Below are positions 4,765-15,005 of a stretch of 36,134 nt of DNA, piece by piece. The number at the start of each line of letters is the position of its first letter. Position 1 is the stretch's first letter. The notes beneath the pieces were generated by a model, which did no database searches, was not told where the DNA came from, and was given only the letters and a program-made list of their open reading frames with translations. Location of the stretch: contig CALMBF010000158.1 of assembly GCA_937860145.1 (NCBI GenBank), positions 1 through 36,134 of the forward strand. The letters run 5' to 3'. The stretch is from an uncultured Geobacter sp. Its GTDB lineage: Bacteria; Desulfobacterota; Desulfuromonadia; Geobacterales; DSM-12255. The translations under genes and the position numbers were made by a program.

Positions 4765-6214
4765 TCAATTGCCAAAATTTGCAAACCGCAATTTCTTAGC
4801 AAAGCCGAAATGCACAATCAATTTCATATTCTCGTCGAAGGGCATATCGTGGTCCTTATACTTAAACAACCATCGCTTACGGTCATCCAAGTTCCCTAAT
4901 ACACTAAATTCAAAAAGTTTTTCGGCAATATTATTTAAAGACAAAGAATGACTTTCGACATATGTCATTATTTGCTTATCCTGTAACATTTTTGCTTCCA
5001 GCTCTGACATAGGAAATACACCTTTTCCGACTTTAGTGACAGCTTGAAGCGCTTCTTTCCATATTGGGAGATGACTATGTATTTCGTCTCTTAGTTCATT
5101 GTAAAACCAATTTGAATATTCTAGTTCGGCTTTTTGTACCGTTTTGAACGGTAATTTTCCTGACGTAGATTGTTTCTTGATACACTTAAGAAACTTTACA
5201 ATGTCCCTTGGTCGTTCAAATGTTCTGTTTGCAATATATGCCCAGACTGATTTGACTTTATCGGGCAACTCCTTATCAAGGTCATCTACAATAACATCCC
5301 ACCCATTTTTCTTCAAAATTGGTAACGATGCTGCAATCCTAATATTTACAAGGGATTTCAAAGAGTAGTCACCAACCTTGTCAGAATACCAGTTTAACCT
5401 TATTATGTAGTCGTCAAGTTTATTCAAGTCCGTTGTCTTCCAATGAATCGAATATGTCACTGCGTAAGGCTAATACCGGCCTCACTTTTAAGCCAGTACC
5501 GTCAAAATCTAAAAAAACATCCTCTACTGAACGAAGGAGGGATAAAAGTAACAATCTCAGATTTTTGTCTCCAGCCCTATATCCTTCATCTAATTCATCA
5601 AAAAATAAAAAGTATTGACACCTAGAACTAATTTTATGCAATTTTGATTGTATTATTTGAGATGCTTTTTGAAAATGCACATGCTCAATAGTTTGTACAG
5701 ATTGCTCTTCTGATGTACTGAGACCTAATAGTTTAGAAGTTATACTGACTTTGGCATCCTGTTTATCGAGATATGTGAGCGTGTCAACAAATGTAAATTC
5801 TTGTGGAAAATTCAATTTGATGAATTCTCGCAACTCTGAAACCTCTTGATGTGGTTCAGCGCTTTGATCAGTAGCTATAAATTTGCAAATTTCTACGAGC
5901 ATTAAAAACTTCCATACAGGAACAAACTGAGATTTGTCTTGATATGATTTATCTCTGAGTTTTCTAATTAGTGATAGGGGAAAATCCCTTAAAGATAATG
6001 ATGCCCCTTGCCACAAGGCATTAGATTCTACCTCTTCTCGTATTCTTTCTATAATAGCGGTTTTGCCGGTTCCTTTTCTGCCGATGACATATCTATATTT
6101 CCCATCCAAAATCCCGTCATACTCTGGTATTTTGAGGAAATATTTTACAAGGTTTCTGTCACCTTTGGCTTCATCTGCACCCCAGTCAACATCGACAAAA
6201 TTAAGAATTTCCAT
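4765..6214 (-). pseudogene. P-loop ATPase (Sll1717-like), interrupted by a frameshift
   Basis: Two overlapping frames together encode a protein of about 485 residues. Frame 1 starts at ATG 6214, which has AGGAG 6-7 nt upstream and is preferred over the ATG at 6241 inside the attC core. It carries Walker A GRKGTGKT (45-52) and Walker B FFDELDE (204-210). It runs to a stop at 5420, after RSDIFDSLEDNG. Frame 2 (down to 4765) continues DLNKLDDYIIRLNWYSD. Removing one G in AACGGAC near 5427 fuses them as SLEDN-DLNKLDDYIIRLNW, the continuation expected for P-loop ATPases of this type. Such ATPases occur as stand-alone or defence-associated proteins; the function here is unknown. Expect a dead gene or a one-base assembly error. 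The cassette starts at the attC at 6240. Confidence 0.75.
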
Positions 6215-6239
6215 TTTAATCTCCTGTGTATTATTTTGC

Positions 6240-6301
6240 ATCTAACGGCTTTGCGGATGACCTGAGAGCGAAGCGAAACAGGTCTATTCGCGTGTTATGT
6301 G
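6240..6301 (-). other. attC site (first from attI)
   Basis: The cores are ATCTAAC (6240-6246) and GTTATGT (6294-6300). An inner stem pairs GACCTG with CAGGTC around GAGCGAAGCG. On the - strand the R' is GTTAGAT, full consensus. The R'' arm (6294-6301) is an exact 8-base complement of the start of the first cassette at 7061-7068. The stop codon of the upstream cassette gene lies inside R'', a common arrangement. Confidence 0.88.
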
Positions 6302-7053
6302 CGCTTCAAATTCCTTGAAGTTTCAGCTCGATATATTGCCCAGTGAATCGCATTTCTATACTCGCCAGATGCATCATTGGGCAACTCAGCTATTGCAAGC
6401 CAATACAGATCTTTGAGGTATTCGGCATCTGTGACATGGGCTTGAAGGACAACAGCAGCGGCCAGTCGTTTGTTGCCGTTTTGTGTGTGTGGGCCAGCCA
6501 GCTTAATTACATCCGCTAAAGGAAGGGTTTCCAACTGCGCGAGTAATTGGTCTACTGCTGGGCCTTCCATATATTTGCTGGCTTTTTCTGGTTTTATTGA
6601 AATACCTCTTACTCTTTTCGCTTCAGACTTTAAATCGCTGACTGCTGTTAACTTCTCGTCGAGGGTAGGTAACGAGTGATTCATAACTGTGCCGAAAATC
6701 ACCAAGGAAAAGACAATTGGGCAACTGTAAATGCAGTGTTTGGAAGAATAGTCAACGTTGTTTATGAGTGATGTTAAGGGCTGAATATAACGTTGATCCT
6801 TTATAACTGCGGCAAGGTAGATCAACGCATCTGGTGTTCCCGCAGGTTTTGTTGAATGTTTTTTCAGTTCCCTAAGGACAATATTCCTGTATTTATTCTC
6901 GCTTGAAACGATGATGTCGAATGCTTTTTGCCTGTCATTCAAACTTTCGGAATAGAGAAACCTATTTAGCACCTTTTTCTCATTTTCGGCAGCGAACACC
7001 GTGCTTGAGACCAAGCAAATAACGATTGTGAACAGGATATATCTTAATTTCAT
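6295..7053 (-). CDS. Exported HEAT-repeat-like protein, first cassette
   Basis: The 252-residue product begins with a clear signal peptide (MKLRYILFTIVICLVSSTVFA, cleavage near AEN), so it is probably periplasmic. The remainder is helical with HEAT-like alternation (DRQKAFDIIVSSENKYRNIVLRELKK, PDALIYLAAVIKDQRYIQPLTSLINN). No catalytic motif is seen. Two Cys (CIYSCP) lie mid-protein. GAGG is 5-6 nt before ATG 7053. As the cassette nearest attI it is the most recently acquired and the best placed for expression from a promoter in the attI/repeat region. Function is unknown. Confidence 0.75.
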   Translation of the reverse strand: MKLRYILFTIVICLVSSTVFAAENEKKVLNRFLYSESLNDRQKAFDIIVSSENKYRNIVLRELKKHSTKPAGTPDALIYLAAVIKDQRYIQPLTSLINNVDYSSKHCIYSCPIVFSLVIFGTVMNHSLPTLDEKLTAVSDLKSEAKRVRGISIKPEKASKYMEGPAVDQLLAQLETLPLADVIKLAGPHTQNGNKRLAAAVVLQAHVTDAEYLKDLYWLAIAELPNDASGEYRNAIHWAIYRAETSRNLKRT

Positions 7054-7061
7054 TTTTCCTC

Positions 7062-7090
7062 ACATAACTCGTAATTGAGCCGTTAGTAGC
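7062..7090 (-). other. Candidate attI site
   Basis: Read on the - strand this is ACTAACGGCTC, a 6-nt centre, then GAGTTATGT. It forms a simple core site with inverted CTAAC...GTTA and CTC/GAG elements. The GTT at 7068-7066 is the junction with the first cassette, whose opening bases equal those stored in its attC R'' arm (6294-6301). It lies on the correct side of intI, although an extra ORF and a repeat array separate them. Confidence 0.6.
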
Positions 7091-7092
7091 AT

Positions 7093-7263
7093 GTTTACAG
7101 TATTGGAAACATGTTTATAGTATTGTAAATAAGTTTATACATCTACAAACATGCCATGTTTACAATACTATAAATATGGTGCTTGTTTTCTGCTTGGCGA
7201 ATGTTTCTAGTATTGTAAATATTGCTCGAATGTGCTTGTTACGTTGTTTCTAATACTAGTAAC
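7093..7263. repeat. Six copies of an 18-bp palindrome beside attI
   Basis: Copies start at 7093, 7113, 7133, 7158, 7203 and 7246, with approximate consensus GTTTACAATACTGTAAAC. Each is an imperfect palindrome with conserved GTTT and AAAC/AAAT ends. The first three are in exact 20-bp tandem register (about two helical turns), and the next three are 25, 45 and 43 bp apart. The last overlaps the 3' end of the ORF at 7239-7586. They could be integrase-binding direct repeats of an extended attI, or operators controlling transcription into the array. Confidence 0.8.
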
Positions 7264-7586
7264 TTTTCCAGTCTTGTCCCGCGGATGCATCCGTAGGGCA
7301 CTATCCAGAGTTTCCTGTCTTTGTCCCAGCGCCCGCCAACGGCTTTCACCTGGCTCTGCAGGGCTGTCTCCTTGATGCCGATTGCCAATCCCACCAGCAA
7401 ACTATCCGGATACTTCGCCGCTGGCGGTTCCCAGTCGGATTCGCTGACGATGATCTCGACCGTTTTGTACTGTTTGCGCTTTTGTTCGTCGTAGCGGTAG
7501 CGGACGCAGACCAGGGCGTCCCCGTATTGGGCCAGATACTGCTTGGTGCCGTTCTGGCCCGGTTTGAGTTTTGACCGTGTCTTCAT
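7239..7586 (-). CDS. 115-residue protein with DUF5710-like C-terminus
   Basis: The C-terminal half contains QVKAVGGRWDKDRKLWIVPYG, resembling the GA(K/R)WD...W.VP core of DUF5710-type modules, which often sit on DNA-processing proteins of mobile elements. The N-terminal half is basic, with YRYDEQKRKQYKTVEIIV. No catalytic motif is visible. GGGA lies 6 nt upstream of ATG 7586. The gene lies between the repeat array and intI, reading with the cassettes and away from intI. Its composition is GC-richer than that of the cassettes. The sequence ACTAACGGC occurs both just upstream of it (- strand, about 7590-7598) and in the candidate attI. The family assignment is tentative. Confidence 0.65.
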   Translation of the reverse strand: MKTRSKLKPGQNGTKQYLAQYGDALVCVRYRYDEQKRKQYKTVEIIVSESDWEPPAAKYPDSLLVGLAIGIKETALQSQVKAVGGRWDKDRKLWIVPYGCIRGTRLEKLLVLETT

Positions 7587-7667
7587 GGAGTCCCGCCGTT
7601 AGTGATTTCTCCACCCGTTGATATCACAGAAGCCGAATATTAGAAAACAATTTATTATCGAACGCTG

Positions 7668-7697
7668 TTGACACTGGGAAGATAACCGCGGTAAGGA
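7668..7697 (+). promoter_or_regulatory. intI: Possible intI promoter
   Basis: A consensus -35 TTGACA (7668-7673) is followed after 18 bp by TAAGGA(T) at 7692, a poor -10. It lies 44 nt upstream of the intI start. I see no clear LexA-type box, although integron integrases are often SOS-controlled. Confidence 0.35.
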
Positions 7698-7740
7698 TAG
7701 TCAGTATGATGCACTATCTGACGGCGCAAGAGAGGCGGAA

Positions 7741-9138
7741 ATGGTAACGGTACCGCACGAGGTCATGTCAGGCTTTGTGGAGCTGCTTCGCTCGAAGGGC
7801 ATCTCGACTGGGCAGGTCGAGTATTACCAGAAATGGTTGCGCTATTATTATGATTTTTCTGCCAAGTACCTTCATGAGCAGGACCAGTCGGTGAAGGTAC
7901 GTATGTTCCTTGATAAGCTTAAAAGCAAGGGTCAATCCCCGGTCCAATGTCAGCAGGCCGCCCACGCCGTCACCCTGTATTACGACCTTATGGCACGACA
8001 GACATCAGCTCATAAACATGATAAACCTGTGCCGTCACCGAGTGATTGCGTCGAGCCTGTCGTATCGGCTCCTCTAACGGTTACGACCGGGGAACCGGCC
8101 AGGCGTACGATGCCGACGGGTCACTTCCGGTTGTCACAGTTCAACGTGGCCGGTTACCAGGAAAAATCAGATTCTGCGGAGTGGGACGAAGTGATCGGCA
8201 AGCTGGCCGACGAGATCAAGGTCCGGCACTATTCCCGCAAGACGTTGCAGACCTATGCCCTCTGGTCGCGGCAGTTCCAACGGTTTCTGAAGGACAAGCC
8301 GCCTGAGGAACTGACCACCGAAGATGTAAAAGACTACCTGACCTTCCTGGCGGTGAAGTGCCACGTGGCGGCATCGACCCAGAACCAGGCCTTCAACTCC
8401 CTGCTGTTCCTCTTCCGCCATGCCCTGAAGCGGGACTTCGGCGCACTGCGGGATGTGCCGCGGGCGAAGAAGTCGCTCTACATTCCCACCGTGCTGTCAC
8501 GGGAGGAGATCGACAGCATCCTGGAGCATCTCTACTTCCCCTACAGCCTCATCGTGAAGCTGCTGTTCGGCTGCGGTTTGCGGCTGTTCGAGTGCCTGCA
8601 GCTCCGGGTGCGGGATTTCAATTTCGACGCCGGAGTACTGACGGTGCACGGCAAGGGGAAGAAGGACCGGACCGTGCCGTTGCCCGAATCCATCAACGTC
8701 GAGTTCACGCGGCAGTTGCTACGGGTGAAAACACTGCATGAAAAGGACCTGGCGGAAGGGTACGACGGGGTGTTTCTGGACGATGCGGTGGAACGGAAAT
8801 TCCCCAAGGCGCCGAAGGAGCTGCTGCACCAGTGGTTCTTCCCGCAAAAGGAGCTGACTCTGGTGGCGGAGAACGGACAGCGGCGACGGGCGCATGTGCA
8901 TGAATCGAATCTGCAGAAAGCGCTCTATATCGCGGTGCGGAAGGCGGGTATCACCAAGCGGGTGACGGCCCACACCTTCCGCCACTCCTTCGCTACCCAC
9001 CTCTTGCAGGCCGGTTACGACATCCGCACCATCCAGACCAAGCTCGGCCATGCCAGCCTGAAGACCACCATGATCTATACCCACTGCGTTCCGGTTCGCA
9101 CGATCAAGGAGGCGAGGAGTCCTCTGGACCTGGAGTGA
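7741..9138 (+). CDS. intI: Integron integrase (IntI-type tyrosine recombinase) with extra N-terminal domain
   Basis: The 465-residue tyrosine recombinase has all catalytic residues: Arg281 (GCGLRLFE), Lys305 (HGKGKKDR), His411/Arg414 (HTFRHSFATHLL), His437 (LGHAS) and nucleophile Tyr446 (TTMIYTH). Between Lys and HxxR it carries the insertion that marks IntI against XerC/D (DLAEGYDGVFLDDAVERKFP, then WFFPQKEL). It ends RSPLDL, as many IntI proteins do. A normal core-binding domain occupies about 148-235. It differs from the usual 320-340 residues by about 130 extra N-terminal residues: a second SAM-like helical domain (about 5-85) and a linker. AGAGG sits 6 nt before the ATG. It should recombine attC single-strand hairpins with attI. 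Confidence 0.92.
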   Translation: MVTVPHEVMSGFVELLRSKGISTGQVEYYQKWLRYYYDFSAKYLHEQDQSVKVRMFLDKLKSKGQSPVQCQQAAHAVTLYYDLMARQTSAHKHDKPVPSPSDCVEPVVSAPLTVTTGEPARRTMPTGHFRLSQFNVAGYQEKSDSAEWDEVIGKLADEIKVRHYSRKTLQTYALWSRQFQRFLKDKPPEELTTEDVKDYLTFLAVKCHVAASTQNQAFNSLLFLFRHALKRDFGALRDVPRAKKSLYIPTVLSREEIDSILEHLYFPYSLIVKLLFGCGLRLFECLQLRVRDFNFDAGVLTVHGKGKKDRTVPLPESINVEFTRQLLRVKTLHEKDLAEGYDGVFLDDAVERKFPKAPKELLHQWFFPQKELTLVAENGQRRRAHVHESNLQKALYIAVRKAGITKRVTAHTFRHSFATHLLQAGYDIRTIQTKLGHASLKTTMIYTHCVPVRTIKEARSPLDLE

Positions 9139-9183
9139 TCCGTCCGCGGGCCTGCAGGGTGGAACAGCAGGGTGGAAAAGAAA

Positions 9184-9214
9184 AAGGGGCTGCCGATCGG
9201 CAGCCCCTTCTTTG
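9184..9214. terminator. Bidirectional terminator between intI and ppdK
   Basis: A 26-bp palindrome (9184-9209, core GGGGCTGCCGATCGGCAGCC) is flanked by A-runs on the left and TTCTTT on the right. It can therefore serve the convergent intI (+) and ppdK (-) transcripts. It also marks the right edge of the integron. Confidence 0.88.
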
Positions 9215-9234
9215 TTGCAGCTATCTGGAACCTC

Positions 9235-11913
<2,679 letters not shown>

Positions 11914-11947
11914 GTGGCTCTCCTTGATCAATGATATGAAATCCTGA

Positions 11948-11973
11948 CGCCGTGCGGGACTCCCTGCACGGCG
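11948..11973 (-). promoter_or_regulatory. 26-bp near-perfect palindrome in the ppdK leader
   Basis: The outer arms CGCCGTGC (11948-11955) and GCACGGCG (11966-11973) enclose GGGACTCCCT, which pairs almost completely. It lies 35-60 nt upstream of the ppdK start. It has no T-run, so it is a candidate operator or 5' leader hairpin rather than a terminator. Confidence 0.5.
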
Positions 11974-12110
11974 ACGGTATACTGACACAGACCGCATGCT
12001 GTTGGCAATGCTTTTTGTTGGCTAACTACTTAATTTTACTTGCGTTAAAGCTTTACAGCCGGAGTAAAGCGGATGGGGTGCGTTCTTTAGCGCGAGTGAA
12101 AATATTTTCC

Positions 12111-13823
12111 CTACACGGGTGCCTCGATCAGCCCGCTTGCGGCCTCTTCCCCGATGCCGCCGAACCCTTCGTTGATGGTCGACGCCCGCTTCAGGGCGGA
12201 GGTGATGTTGGGGAGGATGTTGCGTGCCCCGACCACGCGGGGGAGGGTGGAGGTGTAGATCAGCCGCTTCGGCTGGCTCCGGGCCCCGCAGAGGAGGAGG
12301 GTCCGTCCCGAGGCGTGGAGACGCTCGTGGAACCTCTCGATGGCGTAGAGCCCGGTGGCGTCCAGGGCGGTCATGTAGCGCAGCCGCAGGATGACGATCA
12401 GGTTGAGATCGTCGATGACCACGTCGTTGAGCTTTTCCGCGGCACCGAAGAGAAACGGCCCCTGGATGTGGAAGATGCCCACGTAGGGGGGGATGGTCCG
12501 GTCCTGGAGCCGGTGCACCCGGGCCTTTTCGATGGCTTCGGAGGTGATCGGCGCGACCACGGTGGTCCGTGACACCTGGTAGATGTAGAGGAGCGCCGCC
12601 ATGGTCATCCCCACCTCCACGGCGATGGTCAGGTCGGCGAGCACCGTGAGGGCGAAGGTGATCAGCCAGACCACGATATCCTTCGGCTCCTGGTGGAGGA
12701 TCATGGGGATCTCACGCCACTCCCCCATGTTGTAGGAGACCACGAAGAGGACCGCCGCCAGGGTGCCGAGGGGGATGAAGCGGGCCAGGGGGGCGGCGAA
12801 GAGGATGATGGCCAGCAGGGTCAGCGCATGGACCATGCCGGAGACCGGGGTGCGGGCGCCGGAGCGGATGTTGGTGGCCGTCCGGGCGATGGCGCCGGTC
12901 ACCGGGATGCCGCCGAAGAGGGGGACGGTGAGGTTGGCGATCCCCTGGGCCACGAGCTCCACGTTGGAGTTGTGCCGGTCGCCGCTCATGGAGTCGGCGA
13001 CGACCGCGGAGAGGAGGGATTCGATGGCGGCCAGCAGGGCAACGGTGACGGCGGAGGGGAGGAGGGGGATCACCAGGTCGAGACGGAGCTCCGGCACCAC
13101 GAGGGGGGGGAGGCCGGTGGGGATGCCGCCGAATTTGCTGCCGATGGTCTCCACCGGGATCCCCAGCAGGGGGACGCAGGCCGTGGCCAGGACCAGGGCG
13201 ACGATGGAGCCGGGGACCTTCCGGGTGATGCGCGGAAAGGAGATGATGACGACCAGGGAGCAGAGGGCGAGGAGCACGGTGGTCGGCGAGGTGCTCCCCA
13301 GGTGCTCCCAGAGGTAGCGCATCCGTTCGATGAACTCGCTCGGCACCGCACCTTCGGCCCTGATGCCGAGGAAATCCTTGACCTGGGTCGAGGCGATCAG
13401 CACGGCGATGCCGTTGGTGAAGCCGATGATGACGGGCCGGGGGATGAACTTCACGGCGTTCCCCAGGCCGGTGATGCCGAGGAAGAGGAGGATCATGCCC
13501 GCCATCATGGTGACCATCAGGAGGCCGGAGAGGCCGTGCTTGGCGATGATGGCGGCGATGACCACGACGAAGGCGCCGGTGGGGCCGCCGATCTGGGTGC
13601 GGGAGCCGCCGAGGGCGGAGATGAGGAAGCCGGCGATGACGGCGGTGTAGATGCCGGCCTGGGGGGTGACGCCGGAGGAGATGCCGAAGGCCATGGCCAG
13701 GGGGAGGGCCACCAGGCCGACGGTCAGGCCGGCGGTCAGGTCGGCGGCGAAGTCGCCGCTGCTGTAGCCGGAGAGTGCTTCAACGGATTTAGGTAACCAG
13801 GAGCGGAATCTGTCGATCTTCAT
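12111..13823 (-). CDS. SulP family anion transporter with STAS domain
   Basis: The 570-residue inner-membrane protein has 10 or more hydrophobic segments, the SulP signature region near the N-terminus (GLTVGLVALPLAMAFGISSG) and GGSRTQIGGPTGAF. The STAS domain covers about 440-540 (FHIQGPFLFGAAEKL, LRLRYMTALDATGLYAIE). Family members carry sulfate, bicarbonate or dicarboxylates by symport or exchange; the substrate cannot be read from the sequence. The start ATG 13823 has AGGGA 8-9 nt upstream. The MarR regulator gene lies 88 nt upstream on the same strand, so the two probably form one unit. Confidence 0.93.
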   Translation of the reverse strand: MKIDRFRSWLPKSVEALSGYSSGDFAADLTAGLTVGLVALPLAMAFGISSGVTPQAGIYTAVIAGFLISALGGSRTQIGGPTGAFVVVIAAIIAKHGLSGLLMVTMMAGMILLFLGITGLGNAVKFIPRPVIIGFTNGIAVLIASTQVKDFLGIRAEGAVPSEFIERMRYLWEHLGSTSPTTVLLALCSLVVIISFPRITRKVPGSIVALVLATACVPLLGIPVETIGSKFGGIPTGLPPLVVPELRLDLVIPLLPSAVTVALLAAIESLLSAVVADSMSGDRHNSNVELVAQGIANLTVPLFGGIPVTGAIARTATNIRSGARTPVSGMVHALTLLAIILFAAPLARFIPLGTLAAVLFVVSYNMGEWREIPMILHQEPKDIVVWLITFALTVLADLTIAVEVGMTMAALLYIYQVSRTTVVAPITSEAIEKARVHRLQDRTIPPYVGIFHIQGPFLFGAAEKLNDVVIDDLNLIVILRLRYMTALDATGLYAIERFHERLHASGRTLLLCGARSQPKRLIYTSTLPRVVGARNILPNITSALKRASTINEGFGGIGEEAASGLIEAPV

Positions 13824-13911
13824 ACGGTTGTTCCCTGCTTTCTCTGCATGGTGCCGGTGAGCGCGGAGAGTCCGCCGGCCGATGCAGGGCCGGGTCTCCG
13901 GTCACGGGCTG

Positions 13912-14424
13912 CTACGGTTGACTGCGTCGTTTCCCCTTGGGGAGGTTGATCTCACTGGTGCCGAAGAAGGCCGGCGGCAGGTTGGTGGCGTCCAGGATCT
14001 GGGTCAGCCGGTCAAGGCCGTGGTAGATGATGGTCAACTCCGGGATGCCGAGGGATTCGAGGCCGTGGGTGATCTTGTTGGAGGCGACCTCCGGGGTGTG
14101 ATCCACCAGGCGGCGCCCCTCGTCGGTGAGGGAGACGTCCACCACCCGCCGGTCCGTGGCGGAGCGGGTCCGGGTGACGAGCCCCCGTTTCTCCAGGCGG
14201 TCCAGGATCCCCACCACCGTCGTGGGGTGGAGGTACATCTTCCCCGCCAGCTCGGAGACCCGCAGGGTGCCGTGGGCTTCGATCACCTTGATGGCCCAGA
14301 CCTGGGGGCCGGTCAGGCCGGTCTCCCGCTCCACCAGCTTGGACTGCTCGTTCACCACCTGGAACACCCGGCGGATGTTGTCCATGATCTCGGCGACCAT
14401 GGTTTCGGTCTTCGGTTTGGCCAT
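13912..14424 (-). CDS. MarR family transcriptional regulator
   Basis: The 170-residue protein has the winged-helix core of MarR: ETGLTGPQVWAIKVIEAHG, then LRVSELAGKMYLHPTTVVGILDRLEKRGLV and the wing TRTRSATDRRVVDVSLTDEGRRL. It should bind DNA as a dimer and lose affinity on binding a ligand. ATG 14424 has GGAG 6 nt upstream; the frame extends to a TTG at 14454 that overlaps the likely operator. It is transcribed toward the sulP gene, which is its most likely target along with itself. Confidence 0.92.
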   Translation of the reverse strand: MAKPKTETMVAEIMDNIRRVFQVVNEQSKLVERETGLTGPQVWAIKVIEAHGTLRVSELAGKMYLHPTTVVGILDRLEKRGLVTRTRSATDRRVVDVSLTDEGRRLVDHTPEVASNKITHGLESLGIPELTIIYHGLDRLTQILDATNLPPAFFGTSEINLPKGKRRSQP

Positions 14425-14443
14425 GGGGTCTCCACTGAATAGT

Positions 14444-14468
14444 TTGTGTACCAATAAATGTTATACAA
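14444..14468 (-). promoter_or_regulatory. Candidate MarR operator
   Basis: The inverted repeat TTGTGTA (14444-14450) and TATACAA (14462-14468) matches at 6 of 7 positions and has an 11-bp centre. It lies 20-44 nt upstream of the marR start in an AT-rich stretch. Its size and position fit an autoregulatory MarR-type site; the assignment is by position only. Confidence 0.5.
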
Positions 14469-14626
14469 AAAAATTGTGTCCCAAGGCAATCGGATTTTTA
14501 ATGTGAGGGGCGAGGTGTGGTAAACTCTGGCAGCCGGTTCATTTTCGGCGTACTATAAAGTGGTTGGCTTCATGGGATCACCCGGCGGTCGTCGCTGCCG
14601 GTTATCTGAGAGACGGGGGAATCGAG

Positions 14627-14896
14627 ATGAAAAAGCGTTACGTGACGATCATTGCCTTTACCGCTGCCATGGTGCTCGCGGGGAGTGTTGCCTATGCCGC
14701 CGACCGGCGGAAGAAATCACGGCAGGCTGCGGACGAGGCGAACAACCTGTCGGAGGAGATCCTCAGGGTCGAGCTCCTGCCGGCCGGTGAGGAGGGGCAG
14801 AAAAAAACGACTCCTCCCGCCGCCGTGAAGGGTGGCAGGGAGGATGGGCTGCAGGCCGACATGGACCGGGAGTACGCGGCGCTGCTCAACAAGTAG
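14627..14896 (+). CDS. Small exported protein, unknown function
   Basis: This 89-residue product has a signal peptide (MKKRYVTIIAFTAAMVLAGSVAYA, cleavage before AD). A short, very polar mature part follows, rich in Lys, Glu and Ala, ending REYAALLNK. ATG 14627 is preceded at 7 nt by GGGGGA; the frame is open further upstream without a comparable site. It diverges from marR, and a bidirectional hairpin closes it before glyS. No domain is recognised. Confidence 0.7.
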   Translation: MKKRYVTIIAFTAAMVLAGSVAYAADRRKKSRQAADEANNLSEEILRVELLPAGEEGQKKTTPPAAVKGGREDGLQADMDREYAALLNK

Positions 14897-14950
14897 GTGC
14901 GGTGCTCGTCACAACCGTATGCACGGGGTGACGCTAGGCCAGGATATGAA

Positions 14951-14983
14951 AAGGGGGAGCGGAATGATCCGCTCCCCCTTTGT
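14951..14983. terminator. Bidirectional terminator
   Basis: A perfect 13-bp stem, AAGGGGGAGCGGA and TCCGCTCCCCCTT, encloses the loop ATGA (14951-14980). A-rich sequence lies on the left and TTTG on the right. It serves the convergent small exported protein gene (+) and glyS (-). Confidence 0.85.
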
Positions 14984-15005
14984 GCAGGCATGTTGCTGAG
15001 TAGTT

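Larger units (their letters stand above)
1..9138. mobile_element. Integron: intI, attI and a leftward cassette array (left end outside window)
   Basis: The IntI-type integrase reads rightward from 7741, and the cassettes read leftward from the candidate attI at 7062-7090. Six attC-like inverted repeats punctuate the array. Each has an AAC...GTT core pair, and cassette genes on the - strand start a few bases after the core of the preceding site. The strongest evidence for real cassette boundaries is the match between each cassette's first bases and the R'' arm of its own attC, as expected if both derive from one circular cassette. The match is 8 of 8 for the first cassette (GTTATGTG) and for the cassette at 246-949 (GTTGACTC), and 6 of 7 for the 1868-2911 cassette. 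The other cassettes match poorly, as expected after older exchanges. The region is visibly AT-richer than the chromosome to its right. Confidence 0.85.

Noticed and set aside
5415-5465. Programmed ribosomal frameshift in the ATPase gene
   Set aside because: There is no slippery run or stimulatory hairpin at the junction. A one-base indel explains it more simply, especially given a second indel in higB at 1088.
7093-7263. CRISPR array
   Set aside because: The copies are palindromic, diverged and packed with 2-27 bp between them. There are no uniform spacers and no cas genes nearby.
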